Origin: Olavius algarvensis Delta 4 endosymbiont
GTDB taxonomy: Bacteria; Desulfobacterota; Desulfobacteria; Desulfobacterales; CAJINA01
Assembly (NCBI GenBank): GCA_905176665.1
Contig: CAJINA010000119.1
Span: 62,001-126,000 of the forward strand
Length of the DNA: 64,000 nucleotides
Direction of reading: 5' to 3'
Under the pieces are notes generated by a model. The model was not told the origin of the DNA and did no database searches. It saw nothing but the letters and a program-made list of their open reading frames with translations. Both the position numbers and the translations under genes were made by a program. This document shows, piece after piece, positions 43,194 to 53,973 of this stretch (position 1 is the first letter of the stretch; each line of letters begins with the position of its first letter).

Positions 43194-43311
43194 CTCCCCT
43201 CCCTTGACGGGAGGGGCTGGGGGAGGGTGATCGTTGTTGAACCGAGTTGTCATCTGTAGCGCGGTATCGCCGACAGCACCCCCACCCGGCCTCCCCCGTC
43301 AAGGGGGCGGA
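43194..43311. repeat. Family M3 intergenic repeat, copy 1
   Basis: CCCCTCCCTTGACGGGAGGG opens and CTCCCCCGTCAAGGGGG closes the element. An inverted copy is at 56199-56318. No gene is present in the 269 bases between the methyltransferase and HdrA genes except this and the next terminator. Confidence 0.6.
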
Positions 43312-43358
43312 GAAGCGCTCAAGCCTCCGGTACGGCGGTAATCATATATTAAACAAAT

Positions 43359-43391
43359 AAAAATTCCCCCTGGTACTCCAGGGGGAATTTG
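43359..43391 (-). terminator. Intrinsic terminator of the HdrA gene
   Basis: AAATTCCCCCTG and CAGGGGGAATTT pair perfectly with a GGTAC-type loop, followed on the minus strand by TTTATTTGTTT. Stop of HdrA is 31 bases upstream. Confidence 0.85.
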
Positions 43392-43421
43392 TGTTCTCAC
43401 TACTCTATAGAGGTTTAGGCA

Positions 43422-46400
43422 TCAACCTTCCAGCAGACAATCAATTTTGCACATGATCTGATCATCCTCGTAATTGCTCAGGTCGATGGTCTGGCGCGGA
43501 CAGGCCGCCGTGCAGATACCGCAGCCCTGGCACAGGGCTTCGTCGATCATGATTTCATGGCGCTCCTCATCCCACTGGGGCACCTCGAAAGGACAGGCCC
43601 GGACACAGGTCAGGCATTTTACGCACTCATCCGTGCCCACCTTGGCTGTGATGGCCGACAGCTTGATCTCCGGTTTGGAAAGGAAGGTGACCGCCCGGGA
43701 GGCAGCCGCCTGGGCCTGGGAGATGGTTTCCGAAATCAGCTTGGGGCCGTGAGCCGTCCCACACAGGAAAATTCCGTCCGAAGGCATGTCCACCGGCCGC
43801 AGTTTGACATGGGCCTCGATGAAGAAGTCGTCCGGATTGCGATTGAGTTTCATGATATGGGACACGGCCGTCGTGTCCGCGGCGCGCATGCCGGCGCTGA
43901 GGACCAGCATGTCCGTATGGATCTCAATATCCTGTTTGAGGACGTGATCCTCTACCCGGACAATGACGCTATCGTCGTTTGTCCGGACCTCCGGCGGTTG
44001 GGCCTGGTCGTACCGGATGAAGATGACGCCTTTTTCGCGGGCTTCGGTGTAGTAGTCTTCCAGCAGTCCGTAGGTGCGGATATCTCGGTAGAGAATAAAT
44101 ACCTGGGTATGCGGGTTGCGGTTTTTGATCGCCAGGGCATTTTTAATTGCATTCTGGCAGCAGATGCGCGAACAATTTTCAAAATCTTCATTGCGCGAAC
44201 CCACGCACTGGATCATGGCCACCGTCGAAAGATCGTCGACACCTTCTTTCTCCAGCCGATCGCCGAATTCAACCTGGGTTACCACACGGTCGTCTTCGGG
44301 ATACAAATACTCTGTGGGCTGGTATTCCCCCGCTCCGGTGGAGACCACGATCACGCCATGGTCGATCTCCCGGCGGGTTTGATCGGGGCCCACCGCAACC
44401 TCCGTTTTAAAGTTGCCCTTGTAGCCGGAGAAGCCGTCGATCAAGCCGTGGGTGATGATATCGATGCCCGGGTGAGCTTCCACCGCACCGACCAGATCGT
44501 TCAAGTAGGCCGGGACGTCGGCGCCTTCGATGGTGTGGTGCAGGTTGCGGGCATAGCCGCCCAGGACAGCCTCCTTTTCAACCAGCGATACCGGGAAACC
44601 CTGGCGGGCGATGGTGAGGGCTGCATTCATACCGGCCACACCGCCGCCAATGACCAGGGCGCGCTTGTTGACCGGGATTGCACGTTCCCCCAATGGTTTC
44701 AGGGTAGAGGCCCGGGCGACGGCCATGGCCACCAGCTCTTTGGCCTTTTTGGTAGCCGCCTCCGGTTCGTTCGAATGGATCCAGGAGTTCTGGTTGCGGA
44801 TATTGGCCATTTCAAACAGGTACTTGTTCAGGCCCACCGCCACCAGGGTATCCATGAAGATGGGCTCATGGGTTTTGGGCGTGCACGCCGCCACCACTAC
44901 CCGGTTGAGTTGATGTTCCTCCATCACCTCCTTGATTTTGTCCTGGCTGTCCTGGCTGCAGGTAAACAGGTTTTCGCCGGCATAGGCCACGCCCGGTAAG
45001 CCGGCGGCATAATCTTTTACGGCCGGGACATCCACCACACCGCCGATGTTGATGCCGCAGTTGCACACGAAAACACCGATACGCAGATCCTCGGCCATCA
45101 CATCGCGTTCAGCAGGGATGACGATTTCCTTGGTGTCGCTGTCGCGACCATCGGCAAGCAGGGCACCGGCGGTACCGGCGGCCGCACTCGCCTGGGTAAC
45201 CGATTCCGGGATATCCTTGGGGCCCTGGAAAACACCGCAGGCGTATACACCCGGACGCGAAGTTTCCACGGGGGCGAACGGCTGGCTGTCGAGGAAGCGG
45301 TATTTATCGACTTCGACTCCCAGGGCCCTGGCAAGTTCACCGGAGGATTCCGGAACCTGCAGGCCCACGGACAGGACCACCATGTTGAAGATCTCATCAT
45401 GCATCTGGCCGCTGTCGTCGGCAAACCGGACAATCAGGTCATCGTTGTCCGGTGCAGGGTCGATGGTATGCACCCGGGCTTTGACGAAACGGACACCCTC
45501 ACGCTCTTTGGCGCGCAGGTAGTAGCTTTCGTAATCCTTGCCAAACGTCCGGATGTCCATATTGAAGATGGCACAATCCAGGTCGCCCGCGGCGTGCTCT
45601 TTGGCAATCATGGCATCCTTGATGGCATACATGCAGCAGACCGAAGAGCAGTAGCCGTTGCCGCAGCGGTTGGTATCCCGGGAGCCGATGCACTGGAGCC
45701 AGGCAATCTTTTGCGGTTCCTTCTCATCGGTGGGGCGCACCAGGTGTCCCATGGTCGGCCCGGAGGCACTGAGGATCCGCTCGAATTCGAGGCTGCTGAC
45801 CACATTGGGATTGGCCTTGTACTGGTAGTGTTCGGCCAACGGCGTGGGGTCATACGGCTCGCTGCCGGTTGCCAGAATGACGGACCCGACGGTCAGGTCC
45901 CGTTCCACGGGCTGCTGATCGTGGTCGACGGCTTCGGCCAGGCAGACTTCCACGCACTGGTAGCACTCGGAGCAGATCCCGCAGCTAAGGCAGCGATCGG
46001 CCTCCTGTTTGGCTTCGTCCTCGTCGTATCCGAAGGATACTTCCAAAAAGTTGCACTCCCGGGCTTCCGGATCGAGACAGCGCACCGGAACCCGGGGCTG
46101 GTGGGTTTCGCCCGAGATGTCCGGCTTTTCGAACAGCCACTCTTCCTCCCGGCCCTCTGTCAGATCCGTACCGTTGATGAAGCGGTGAATGCTCTCCGCA
46201 GCGGTTTTTCCGCAGGCCACCGCATCCACGACTGATTTGGGGCCATAGACGGCATCACCGCCGGCAAAGACCCAATCCACGTTGGTCTGCAGGGTCACCG
46301 GGTCCGCCTGCAGGCCACCGGGGGGCGTGACGGCCAGCCCCTGGCCTTTGGCAAAACCCAGCTGGGCACTCTGTCCGATGGAGACGATCACCGTATCCCC

Positions 46401-47849
46401 GAACATGGCTTCGCACTGGCCCTCGTCATACTGGGGATTGAAACGGCCGTCGTCGTCGAATACGGCCGTACAGGTCTTGAACTCGAGGCCGGAGAACTTT
46501 TTACTCTTGTCGATGAAGAACGCCTTGGGGCCGAAACTGTTTACGATTTTGATCTCGCCTTCCAGGGCTTCTTCGATTTCGTGCTCCCAGGCCGGCATTT
46601 CGTCCCGGGCTTCCAGGCACACCAGGGTGACATTTTCGGCACCCTGGCGTTTGGCGGTCAGGGCCACGTCGATGGCCACGTTGCCGCCGCCGATGACCAG
46701 TACGTCATCCCCCATTTCGACCTTTTTGCCCATGGCCGCATCACGCAGAAAATCCACGCCCTGGAGGACGCCGTCAACATCTTCATTTTCAACGCCCAGT
46801 TTGCGGCCGCCGTGCAGGCCGATACCCAGGAAGACGGCGCTGAAACCATCTTCCTTGAGGCTGTCCAGCGTAATATCAACACCAAAGGCCACATTGGTTT
46901 TGATGGTTACGCCCATCTCCTCGATAACGCTGATTTCCCGGGCCAGGATGTCCCGGGGCAGCCGGTATTCGGGAATGCCGAAGGCCATCATGCCACCGGC
47001 CACGGGCATTTTTTCAAAAACGGTTACCCGGTAGCCCTGACGGGCCAGAAAGCCGGCCGTGGTCAACCCGGCGGGACCGGAGCCCACGATGGCCACTTTT
47101 TCGTCTCTTGTTTCGGCAACCTCCGGAACGACCAGTTCTCCCTGGGCCAGTTCCCAATCGGCGAGGAAACGGTGTAATTCCCGGATGGCGATCGGCTGCT
47201 CCACCTCACCGCGGGTGCAGACCTCCTCACAGGGGTGGTGGCACACGCGTCCGCAGACCGCTGGAAAAGGGTGGTCATCCCGGAACAGCTTGAGGGCCTC
47301 GGCATATTTTCCTTCATTAATCAAGGCAATATACCCCTGGACGCTGACATGGGCCGGGCAGGTGGCTTTACAGGGGGACACGCTGCGTTTGGTAATGCCG
47401 TACGCGCCGGGAATGGCCTGGGGGTACTTTTTGAAAATAGCTTTGCGCTCATCCAGATTCTGGTTGTATTCATTGGGAATCGCGATGGGACACACTTTTT
47501 CACAGTCTCCGCAGCTGGTGCACTTGTCCATGTCCACAAAGCGCGGATTTTCGCGAATTTTGGCGGTAAACTGTCCGGGCTCACCTTCCAGGGCGAGTAG
47601 GTCCGTGTTGGTAAGCAGTTCGATATTCAGGTGCCGGCCGACCTCGACCAGTTTCGGCGAGATCACTCACATGGCACAATCGTTGGTGGGAAATGTTTTG
47701 TCCAGTTGGGACATCAGGCCGCCGATGGCGGGCTCCTGTTCCACCAGATAGACATAATAACCCGATTCGGCCAGGTCCAGCGCGCTTTGCATGCCGGCAA
47801 TCCCAGCCCCAACCACCATAACCGATCCGCTCGTTTTACTACTCATCAA
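43422..47849 (-). CDS. HdrA-type flavoprotein, selenocysteine-containing, with GltD-like insertion (1475 aa)
   Basis: The frame starts at ATG 47849 or the next ATG and reads [20 protein letters not shown], then [12 protein letters not shown] (47667-47669)[10 protein letters not shown]. HdrA has Cys or Sec exactly there, so UGA is read as Sec (residue 61); a stem-loop follows (47640-47664). Later regions: a 4Fe-4[14 protein letters not shown], a GltD-like region ([40 protein letters not shown]), [17 protein letters not shown], the HdrA start repeated ([16 protein letters not shown]), another Rossmann fold ([16 protein letters not shown]) and two ferredoxin clusters at the end ([25 protein letters not shown]). 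It probably moves electrons between NAD(P)H, ferredoxin and disulfides; no HdrB/C or MvhD is adjacent. Confidence 0.9.
47640..47664 (-). promoter_or_regulatory. Candidate bacterial SECIS hairpin in HdrA gene
   Basis: Minus-strand GATCTCG and CGAGGTC pair fully (one G-U), inner CC/GG pair, apical GAAACU loop and a bulged U. The stem begins two bases after UGA. Positioning agrees with bacterial SECIS elements. Confidence 0.6.
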
Positions 47850-48065
47850 GGTACCTCACTCATCGTGCCTTTGGATGTTACGGGGCGAGGAGTCGTCGCG
47901 GGAGATCTGCGGCAGGAAAATGAGGGGTGGTTCCGATCGAAACGTACCCATCGCACCCAGGAGTCAGAAAACCAGTTCAACCGGTGTCTGAGAACTTACT
48001 GTGTATCAAATCCGGACTGGAGGTGTCAATTGGGAGTCCAGCCTATCATCGCAAAACATTCACGG

Positions 48066-48611
48066 TTAGCCGCGTTGCAGTCGCGTGTGGATCGGGTGGA
48101 TCTGGAAGGGAAATGCCCTCCTTTCACGGTCGGCCAGAAAGCATCGCAGGGTTTTTTCGATAACGGGAAAGGCGATGTCACCCCAGGGGATGTTTTCGGC
48201 TGTAAACAGCCGGACATCCGCACTCTCACGGGTGGGGTGGAACGAGAGGTCTGCCAGCTTCGACCGGAACATCAGGTAGATCTGATTGATATGCATGATA
48301 TCGAAGAGCAAATAAGGCCTGAGCGCCTCGATCCGGGCCCCGGTTTCCTCCCTGGTTTCGCGATGGGCGCCTTCGGCGACACCCTCCCCATTCTCCAGGT
48401 ACCCGGCCGGCAGGGTCCACTTGCCCCTGCGCGGCTCGATGTCCCGCAGGCACAGGAGAATCTGATCCTGCCAGGTGGGGATGCAGCCCACTACCAACCG
48501 GGGATTCTGGTAGTGGATCCGATTGCAGCTGGGGCAGACGTAGCGCGGCCGGTCATCGTCCGGCGGGATGATACGTTCTACCGGGGTTGCGCAGTGCGAA
48601 CAGTAATTCAT
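48066..48611 (-). CDS. NUDIX hydrolase with N-terminal zinc ribbon
   Basis: The 181-residue protein has CSHCATPVE and YVCPSCNRIHYQNPR, a zinc ribbon as in NudC-like members, and a full NUDIX box GYLENGEGVAEGAHRETREE with the closing TGA, matching Gx5Ex7REUxEExGU. These enzymes cut nucleotide-diphosphate bonds, such as NADH or mRNA caps. Same strand and 10 bases after SurE, so likely co-transcribed and related to nucleotide clean-up. Confidence 0.9.
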   Translation of the reverse strand: MNYCSHCATPVERIIPPDDDRPRYVCPSCNRIHYQNPRLVVGCIPTWQDQILLCLRDIEPRRGKWTLPAGYLENGEGVAEGAHRETREETGARIEALRPYLLFDIMHINQIYLMFRSKLADLSFHPTRESADVRLFTAENIPWGDIAFPVIEKTLRCFLADRERRAFPFQIHPIHTRLQRG

Positions 48612-48621
48612 ATTCTAATTC

Positions 48622-49305
48622 TCAAATTTCCATGCGGGTCACAGCTATCTGACCGTTGAAGCAGACATCGACATCACTGCCCCTATTGTGCGGGCGGTCA
48701 TGGATAGTGCCGTCATAGTGGTACCAATCCCCTTTTTTTACAAAGCGATAGGTGTGCGCGTGGCGGTCCCGCGGACAAATCCGCCAGGGTACGTCACCCG
48801 CTTTCGGCAACGGGCTGGGCAGGTTCACGTTCCAGAACTGCCCCGGCGCCAGGTCTTGTTCGGTGAGGGCGGCCAGCACTTGGGCGGCATGGTGCCGGGC
48901 AGCGTCCCAGTCAATGGTTTGTCCCGGGGCCACGTACTGGGATACCGCCAGGGAACGCTTGCCCAGAATAGCGGCCTCCCGGGCGGCGGCTACGGTACCG
49001 GACTGGTACACATCGTTCCCCAGGTTGGCACCGGGATTGATACCGGCCAGAACCCAATCCGCATCCGGGGCCAGGTTTTTTAGGGCCAGGCGGGTGCAGT
49101 CGGCCGGAGAACCGTAGACAATATAGCGGTCTGTTTCCGGCTGGTCGACGCGGAGCGGTTCTTTTACCGTCACCCGGTGACTGATGAAAGAGTGGGGCTC
49201 TTTGGGGGCGGCCACGATGGACGGGCCCAGGGTTTGGGCGGCTTCCAGCAGAGACTCCAGCCCGGGTTCACCGTAACCATCGTCGTTGGTGATGACAAAT
49301 TTCAC
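48622..49305 (-). CDS. surE: 5'-nucleotidase SurE
   Basis: 227 residues with the SurE start KFVITNDDGYGEPGLESLLE, GSPADCTRLAL, and VLAGINPGANLGNDVYQSGT; these hold the catalytic Asp, Asn and Ser residues for metal-dependent phosphate removal from nucleoside monophosphates. SurE often lies near pcm and nlpD, which are not here; the downstream NUDIX gene fits nucleotide housekeeping. Confidence 0.93.
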   Translation of the reverse strand: MKFVITNDDGYGEPGLESLLEAAQTLGPSIVAAPKEPHSFISHRVTVKEPLRVDQPETDRYIVYGSPADCTRLALKNLAPDADWVLAGINPGANLGNDVYQSGTVAAAREAAILGKRSLAVSQYVAPGQTIDWDAARHHAAQVLAALTEQDLAPGQFWNVNLPSPLPKAGDVPWRICPRDRHAHTYRFVKKGDWYHYDGTIHDRPHNRGSDVDVCFNGQIAVTRMEI

Positions 49306-49441
49306 AGCGTACTCCCCTTTACCGGGTTCAAATCACAGGTCTGTAGAATACAACTGCCGGCAGACCGCAAGCAAGGAGTTTTTAAGGTGGTCCTCAATCG
49401 ATCCCGGCGATGTGCTGCGTTGGCAGTGTATATAACCTGCG

Positions 49442-49470
49442 TGGACAATATCACCATTCGGTATTATAGT
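49442..49470 (+). promoter_or_regulatory. Sigma-70-like promoter for aceE
   Basis: TGGACA at 49442-49447 and TATAGT at 49465-49470 are 17 bases apart, about 46 bases before the aceE ATG, in the divergent surE/aceE interval. Consensus-based prediction. Confidence 0.5.
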
Positions 49471-49516
49471 CCTGTCATTGCCTTGTTGGTTCCTCCACTT
49501 TGCAAAGGAGTGACAA

Positions 49517-52201
49517 ATGGCTTCTACCCTTCCAGACCCACCACAGGATGCAGCCCTCACCGAGTTGGAATTACGGGAATGGCTTGAATCATTAGATTAC
49601 GTTATCGGGCAGGAAGATCCTCAGCGGGTTATCCGGTTGCTGCAGGAACTGCAGGAACATGCCCATACCCGTGGTATCAAGCTGCCCTTCAGTGCCCAGA
49701 CGCCCTTTATCAATACCATTCCGACACACGAACAGCCGGTTTACGGCGGCAGGCGCGAAATAGAAAGACGCATTAAAAGCATCATCCGCTGGAATGCCAT
49801 GGCTATGGTAGTCCGGGCCAACCGGGTCGAGAGCGGTATCGGGGGACACATCTCCACCTATGCGTCCATTGCCACCCTGTATGAGGTCGGATTCAATCAC
49901 TTTTTCAAAGGCCCGGGGGCACCCAATGGCGGCGACCAGATCTATTTCCAGGGGCACGCGGCACCGGGGAACTATGCCCGGGCGTTCCTGGAAGGACGAT
50001 TGTCCGTAGAAGATCTCAAAAACTTCCGGCACGAAGTGCATCCCGGCGGCGGGCTGTCCTCCTACCCACATCCCTGGCTGATGCCGGAATTCTGGCAATT
50101 TGCCACGGTGTCTATGGGGTTGGGGCCGATCATGGCGATCTACCAGGCGCGCTTCAATCGCTACCTCGAAAACCGGGGGCTCAGAACACCTTCCGATGCG
50201 AAGGTCTGGTTCTTCATGGGTGACGGCGAATCGGATGAACCTGAATCGCTGGGTGCTATTTCTCTGGCTGCCCGCGAGAAACTGGACAACCTGATCTTTG
50301 TCATCAACTGTAACCTGCAGCGCCTGGACGGCCCCGTGCGGGGCAACGGTAGTATTATCCAGGAGTTGGAAACGGTTTTTCGCGGGGCCGGCTGGAATGT
50401 GATCAAAGTCATCTGGGGCAGCGAGTGGGATGCCCTGTTGGAACGGGATCACGACGGCCTGCTGGTCAAGCGCATGGGGGAAGACGTGGACGGCGAGCGG
50501 CAGAATTACGTCGTGCGGGGCGGCAAGTATGTAAGGGAACATTTCTTTGGCCGCTACCCCCAACTTTTGGAGAGGGTATCCCATCTTTCCGACGACCAGC
50601 TCTGGCGGCTGCGCCTGGGCGGTCACGATCCCGAAAAAGTATACGCGGCTTACCAGGCCGCAGTCAATCATACCGGGTCACCGACCGTGATCCTGGCCCG
50701 CACCATCAAAGGGTACGGCCTGGGCGAGGCCGGCGAAGGCAAAAATATCACCCACCAGCAGAAGAAACTGAATGAAGCCGAGCTGAAAGAGTTTCGTACC
50801 CGGTTCGGCATCCCGATTTCAGATGAAGAGATCGACACGGTGCCCTTTTATCGCCCGGCGGACGACAGCCCGGAAATGGAATATCTCCTGAGCCGGCGCC
50901 AGAAACTGGGCGGCTTCCTGCCGGCCCGGCAGGTACAAGCCGAGCCGTTGGCTGCACCTGACGAAACCCTGTTCGCCGAATTCCTCGCGGGGACCGCCGA
51001 GCGGGAGGTGACAACGACGATGGTAGTCGTACGCCTGATCTCCAAGCTGCTGCGAGACAAAGCCATGGGCCGACTGGTGGTTCCCATCGTACCGGACGAA
51101 TCGCGGACATTCGGCATGGAAGCCCTGTTTCGGCAGGTGGGGATTTACGCCAGCGGCGGTCAGCTCTATGAGCCGGTGGACAGACAGAACCTGCTTTACT
51201 ATAAGGAAGCCCAGAACGGCCAGATCCTGGAAGAGGGGATTACAGAGGCGGGTTCGATGGCTTCGTTTATTGCCGCCGGGACGGCCTATGCCACCCACGG
51301 TATCAGCACCATTCCGTTCTATATTTACTACTCGATGTTCGGTTTGCAGCGGGTGGGCGACCTGATCTGGGCGGCGGCCGATATGCGCGCCAAGGGGTTT
51401 CTCATCGGGGCTACGGCCGGCCGGACAACCCTGGCTGGGGAGGGACTGCAGCATCAGGACGGCAACAGTCACCTCCTGGCCTATCCCTATCCCACCTTGC
51501 AGGCTTACGACCCGGCCTTTGCCTATGAGCTGGCCGTCATCATCCAGGAGGGACTCACCCGGATGTATGTGAACCAGGAAGACCTGTTCTACTATATTAC
51601 GGTGACCAACGAAAACTATCCCCAGCCGGTTATGCCTGAGGGGGCCAGAGAGGGCATCACCCGCGGACTGTACCTTTTCAGTACAGTGGGGGGCAGCCGC
51701 ACAGAGGCTACCGTACAGCTTTTGGGCAGCGGGGCCATCTTGAACCAGGTTCTGGCGGCCGCCGCCCTGCTGGTCGAAAAATATCATCTGGTTGTGAATG
51801 TCTGGAGCGCGACGTCCTATAAGGCGCTGCATCAAGATGCCCTCGACTGCGAGCGCTGGAACATGCGTCATCCGGATGAAGCGCCGCGGCGTACGTACCT
51901 GGAAAAAACCTTGGACGGAATGGACGGCGTTTTCGTGGCCGCTTCGGACTACGTCAAAGCCCTGCCTGAAAGCATCAGCCGCTGGCTGCCGGGGCCCATG
52001 GTCTCATTGGGCACCGATGGGTTCGGGCGCAGCGACGGTCGGCGGCACCTGCGTGACTTTTTTGAAGTCGACGAAGCCCACATCGTTTTGGCAGCGCTTT
52101 ACGCTTTGGCAGGGGAAGGCCGAATTGAGCAAAAGGTCGTGGTTCAGGCGATCACGGAATTAGGACTGGATCCGGATAAAGACAATCCTCTAAAGCATTG
52201 A
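49517..52201 (+). CDS. aceE: Pyruvate dehydrogenase E1 component, homodimeric (AceE type)
   Basis: 894 residues, SD AAAGGAG before ATG 49517. Homodimeric E1 signatures: HISTYASIATLYEVGFNHFF, HPGGGLSSYPHPWLMPEFWQ, the thiamine diphosphate motif GDGESDEPESLGAI with NCNLQRLDGPVRGNG, and RTIKGYGLGEAGEGKNITHQ. It decarboxylates pyruvate and hands the acetyl group to E2 lipoate. Followed at 31 bases by E2; E3 is 435 bases further. A full PDH is not the usual pyruvate enzyme of sulfate reducers, which use ferredoxin oxidoreductase. Confidence 0.96.
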   Translation: MASTLPDPPQDAALTELELREWLESLDYVIGQEDPQRVIRLLQELQEHAHTRGIKLPFSAQTPFINTIPTHEQPVYGGRREIERRIKSIIRWNAMAMVVRANRVESGIGGHISTYASIATLYEVGFNHFFKGPGAPNGGDQIYFQGHAAPGNYARAFLEGRLSVEDLKNFRHEVHPGGGLSSYPHPWLMPEFWQFATVSMGLGPIMAIYQARFNRYLENRGLRTPSDAKVWFFMGDGESDEPESLGAISLAAREKLDNLIFVINCNLQRLDGPVRGNGSIIQELETVFRGAGWNVIKVIWGSEWDALLERDHDGLLVKRMGEDVDGERQNYVVRGGKYVREHFFGRYPQLLERVSHLSDDQLWRLRLGGHDPEKVYAAYQAAVNHTGSPTVILARTIKGYGLGEAGEGKNITHQQKKLNEAELKEFRTRFGIPISDEEIDTVPFYRPADDSPEMEYLLSRRQKLGGFLPARQVQAEPLAAPDETLFAEFLAGTAEREVTTTMVVVRLISKLLRDKAMGRLVVPIVPDESRTFGMEALFRQVGIYASGGQLYEPVDRQNLLYYKEAQNGQILEEGITEAGSMASFIAAGTAYATHGISTIPFYIYYSMFGLQRVGDLIWAAADMRAKGFLIGATAGRTTLAGEGLQHQDGNSHLLAYPYPTLQAYDPAFAYELAVIIQEGLTRMYVNQEDLFYYITVTNENYPQPVMPEGAREGITRGLYLFSTVGGSRTEATVQLLGSGAILNQVLAAAALLVEKYHLVVNVWSATSYKALHQDALDCERWNMRHPDEAPRRTYLEKTLDGMDGVFVAASDYVKALPESISRWLPGPMVSLGTDGFGRSDGRRHLRDFFEVDEAHIVLAALYALAGEGRIEQKVVVQAITELGLDPDKDNPLKH

Positions 52202-52231
52202 TCCATCCAATCATAAAGGAGAACAAGGCGT

Positions 52232-53539
52232 ATGAGTCATGACCTGATCCTGCCTGAGCTGGGAGAAAACGTGACCACTGGCACCGTGGTGGCCATTTTG
52301 GTAGAGGTCGGCGAGGTTGTTGAAGTTGAACAGCCGGTTATCGAGATTGAAACCGACAAGGCCGTGGCCGAAGTACCATCCGATGCGGCCGGACGGGTTG
52401 CCGCCATTTATGTCGCGGAAGGGCAGGAAATCAAAGTGGGAGCCAGGATCCTCTCGCTTGAACCGGCCGGGACCACCGAGCAGCCCGCACCAGGAGAGGC
52501 GCAACCAAAAGAGCACGCCGAACCGGAGGTTGCTGTTGCCCAAGAGCAGACCACCCGGGCGGCGCTCCCCGCTAGTATGCCAGCCGCGGCGGCAGATAAG
52601 CCCGTAGAACAGCCGCAACCGGCACTTCCGCCTGACAAGGCCGCCCCGGCCGCTCCTTCGGTACGACGTTTTGCCCGGGAGATCGGGATCGACATTAATG
52701 CGGTTCCCGGGAGCGGTCCGGGTGGGCGAATTGCCAGGGACGATGTGAAGGCCTATGCAAAGCAGTTTAATACGCAGCGGTCGCTGACCGCCCCGGCCGC
52801 GGTTCAGGCAGTGACCGAGGCATTGCCGGATTTCAGCCGCTGGGGCAATGTCCAGCACAAGCCCATGAGCACGGTCCGGCGGAGGACCGCCGAACATCTG
52901 TCCAACGCCTGGACGGCCATTCCGCATGTTACCCATTTCGACAAAGCCGACATGACCCATCTGGAAGAGTTTCGCAAAACGCATGCCCGCAAGGTGGAAG
53001 CGGCCGGCGGCAAACTGACGGTGACCGCGATCTTATTAAAAACCGTTACGGCGGCCTTGAAGATCTTTCCCCGCTTCAATGCTTCCGTGGATATGCAGAC
53101 GAATGAAATTGTCTACAAGCAGTATTACAACGTGGGCGTGGCCGTGGATACCGACCGGGGACTGCTGGTGCCGGTTATCCACGATGCGGACAAAAAGAGC
53201 CTGCTCGAACTGGCCGTGGAATTGAACGAACTGGCGGAACTGGCCCGGACGAAAAAGCTGCCTCTCGAGAAAATGCAGGGCGGCAATTTTACCATATCCA
53301 ACCTGGGAGGCATCGGCGGGACCGCCTTTACACCGATTATCCACTACCCGGAAGCGGCTATTCTCGGGGTGGCCCGCAGTCAGCGGGAAATGCGCTACCG
53401 GAACGGTCAGTTCGAACCTCGCCTGATGCTGCCCCTGTCGCTTTCCTATGACCACCGCCTCATCGACGGTGCCGATGCGGCCCGTTTCACCCGTTGGGTT
53501 GTGGAGGCGTTGGAGCAGCCATTGTTATTGTCACTTTAG
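52232..53539 (+). CDS. aceF: Dihydrolipoamide acetyltransferase E2 (AceF type)
   Basis: 435 residues: one N-terminal lipoyl domain with the lipoylated Lys in EIETDKAVAEVPSD, an Ala/Pro linker, a peripheral subunit-binding domain (VRRFAREIGIDINAVPGSGP, GGRIARDDVKAY) and a C-terminal catalytic domain with SYDHRLIDGADAARF (His and Asp). Only one lipoyl domain is present against up to three in enteric AceF. SD AAGGAG before ATG 52232. Confidence 0.95.
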   Translation: MSHDLILPELGENVTTGTVVAILVEVGEVVEVEQPVIEIETDKAVAEVPSDAAGRVAAIYVAEGQEIKVGARILSLEPAGTTEQPAPGEAQPKEHAEPEVAVAQEQTTRAALPASMPAAAADKPVEQPQPALPPDKAAPAAPSVRRFAREIGIDINAVPGSGPGGRIARDDVKAYAKQFNTQRSLTAPAAVQAVTEALPDFSRWGNVQHKPMSTVRRRTAEHLSNAWTAIPHVTHFDKADMTHLEEFRKTHARKVEAAGGKLTVTAILLKTVTAALKIFPRFNASVDMQTNEIVYKQYYNVGVAVDTDRGLLVPVIHDADKKSLLELAVELNELAELARTKKLPLEKMQGGNFTISNLGGIGGTAFTPIIHYPEAAILGVARSQREMRYRNGQFEPRLMLPLSLSYDHRLIDGADAARFTRWVVEALEQPLLLSL

Positions 53540-53973
53540 CCTTGCATTTGATCTACTCTTGATGATGAGTTGGAAAAATTTCATCGTTACGGGATTAAAA
53601 ATGCTCTTTAGATTGAAAGTCTAAACATAGTCGCCGTGGAATCCCATATGTTCATTTTCTTTCACGTGAAAGAAAACGAACCAAAAGAAAACGCCCATAA
53701 GACGCGGCCCTGCGGGCTGCCCTGCGCTTCTCGGAAAGGGCGCGCTCAGCACAACTCGCTGCGCTCAGACAAGCACTTCGCTCCTTCGCCCTTTCCTGCG
53801 ATGCTCGGCGCGTCTTAAAGGGGAACTTCAAATCCAAAGATCAATTTGGCCCGAATTGAAGCTCTGTGGGATACCCCCGCCGAAAACATTAGGGATCCCT
53901 TTGAAAATCAAGAGGCGGACCAGATGGCAGGTAAATCGTATAGGCGTTATTGTTTACACGTTAAGGACATCAT
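53540..53973. other. Intergenic insert between E2 and E3 with perfect 22-bp palindrome
   Basis: No gene supported in these 434 bases. A perfect palindrome with core TTTCACGTGAAA at 53655-53676 begins a stretch with GAACCAAAAGAAAACGCCCATAA type repeat composition; a minus-strand frame at 53652-53837 is low-complexity and looks like a translated extragenic repeat, not a gene. The insert separates lpd from aceF. Confidence 0.5.

Noticed and set aside
43557-44999. 480-residue plus-strand frame within hdrA, and other long antisense frames such as 45399-46235
   Set aside because: They are antisense shadows of a GC-rich gene whose minus-strand frame has clear motifs.
53652-53837. 61-residue minus-strand frame
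   Set aside because: Low complexity, overlaps the palindrome and reads like a translated extragenic repeat.
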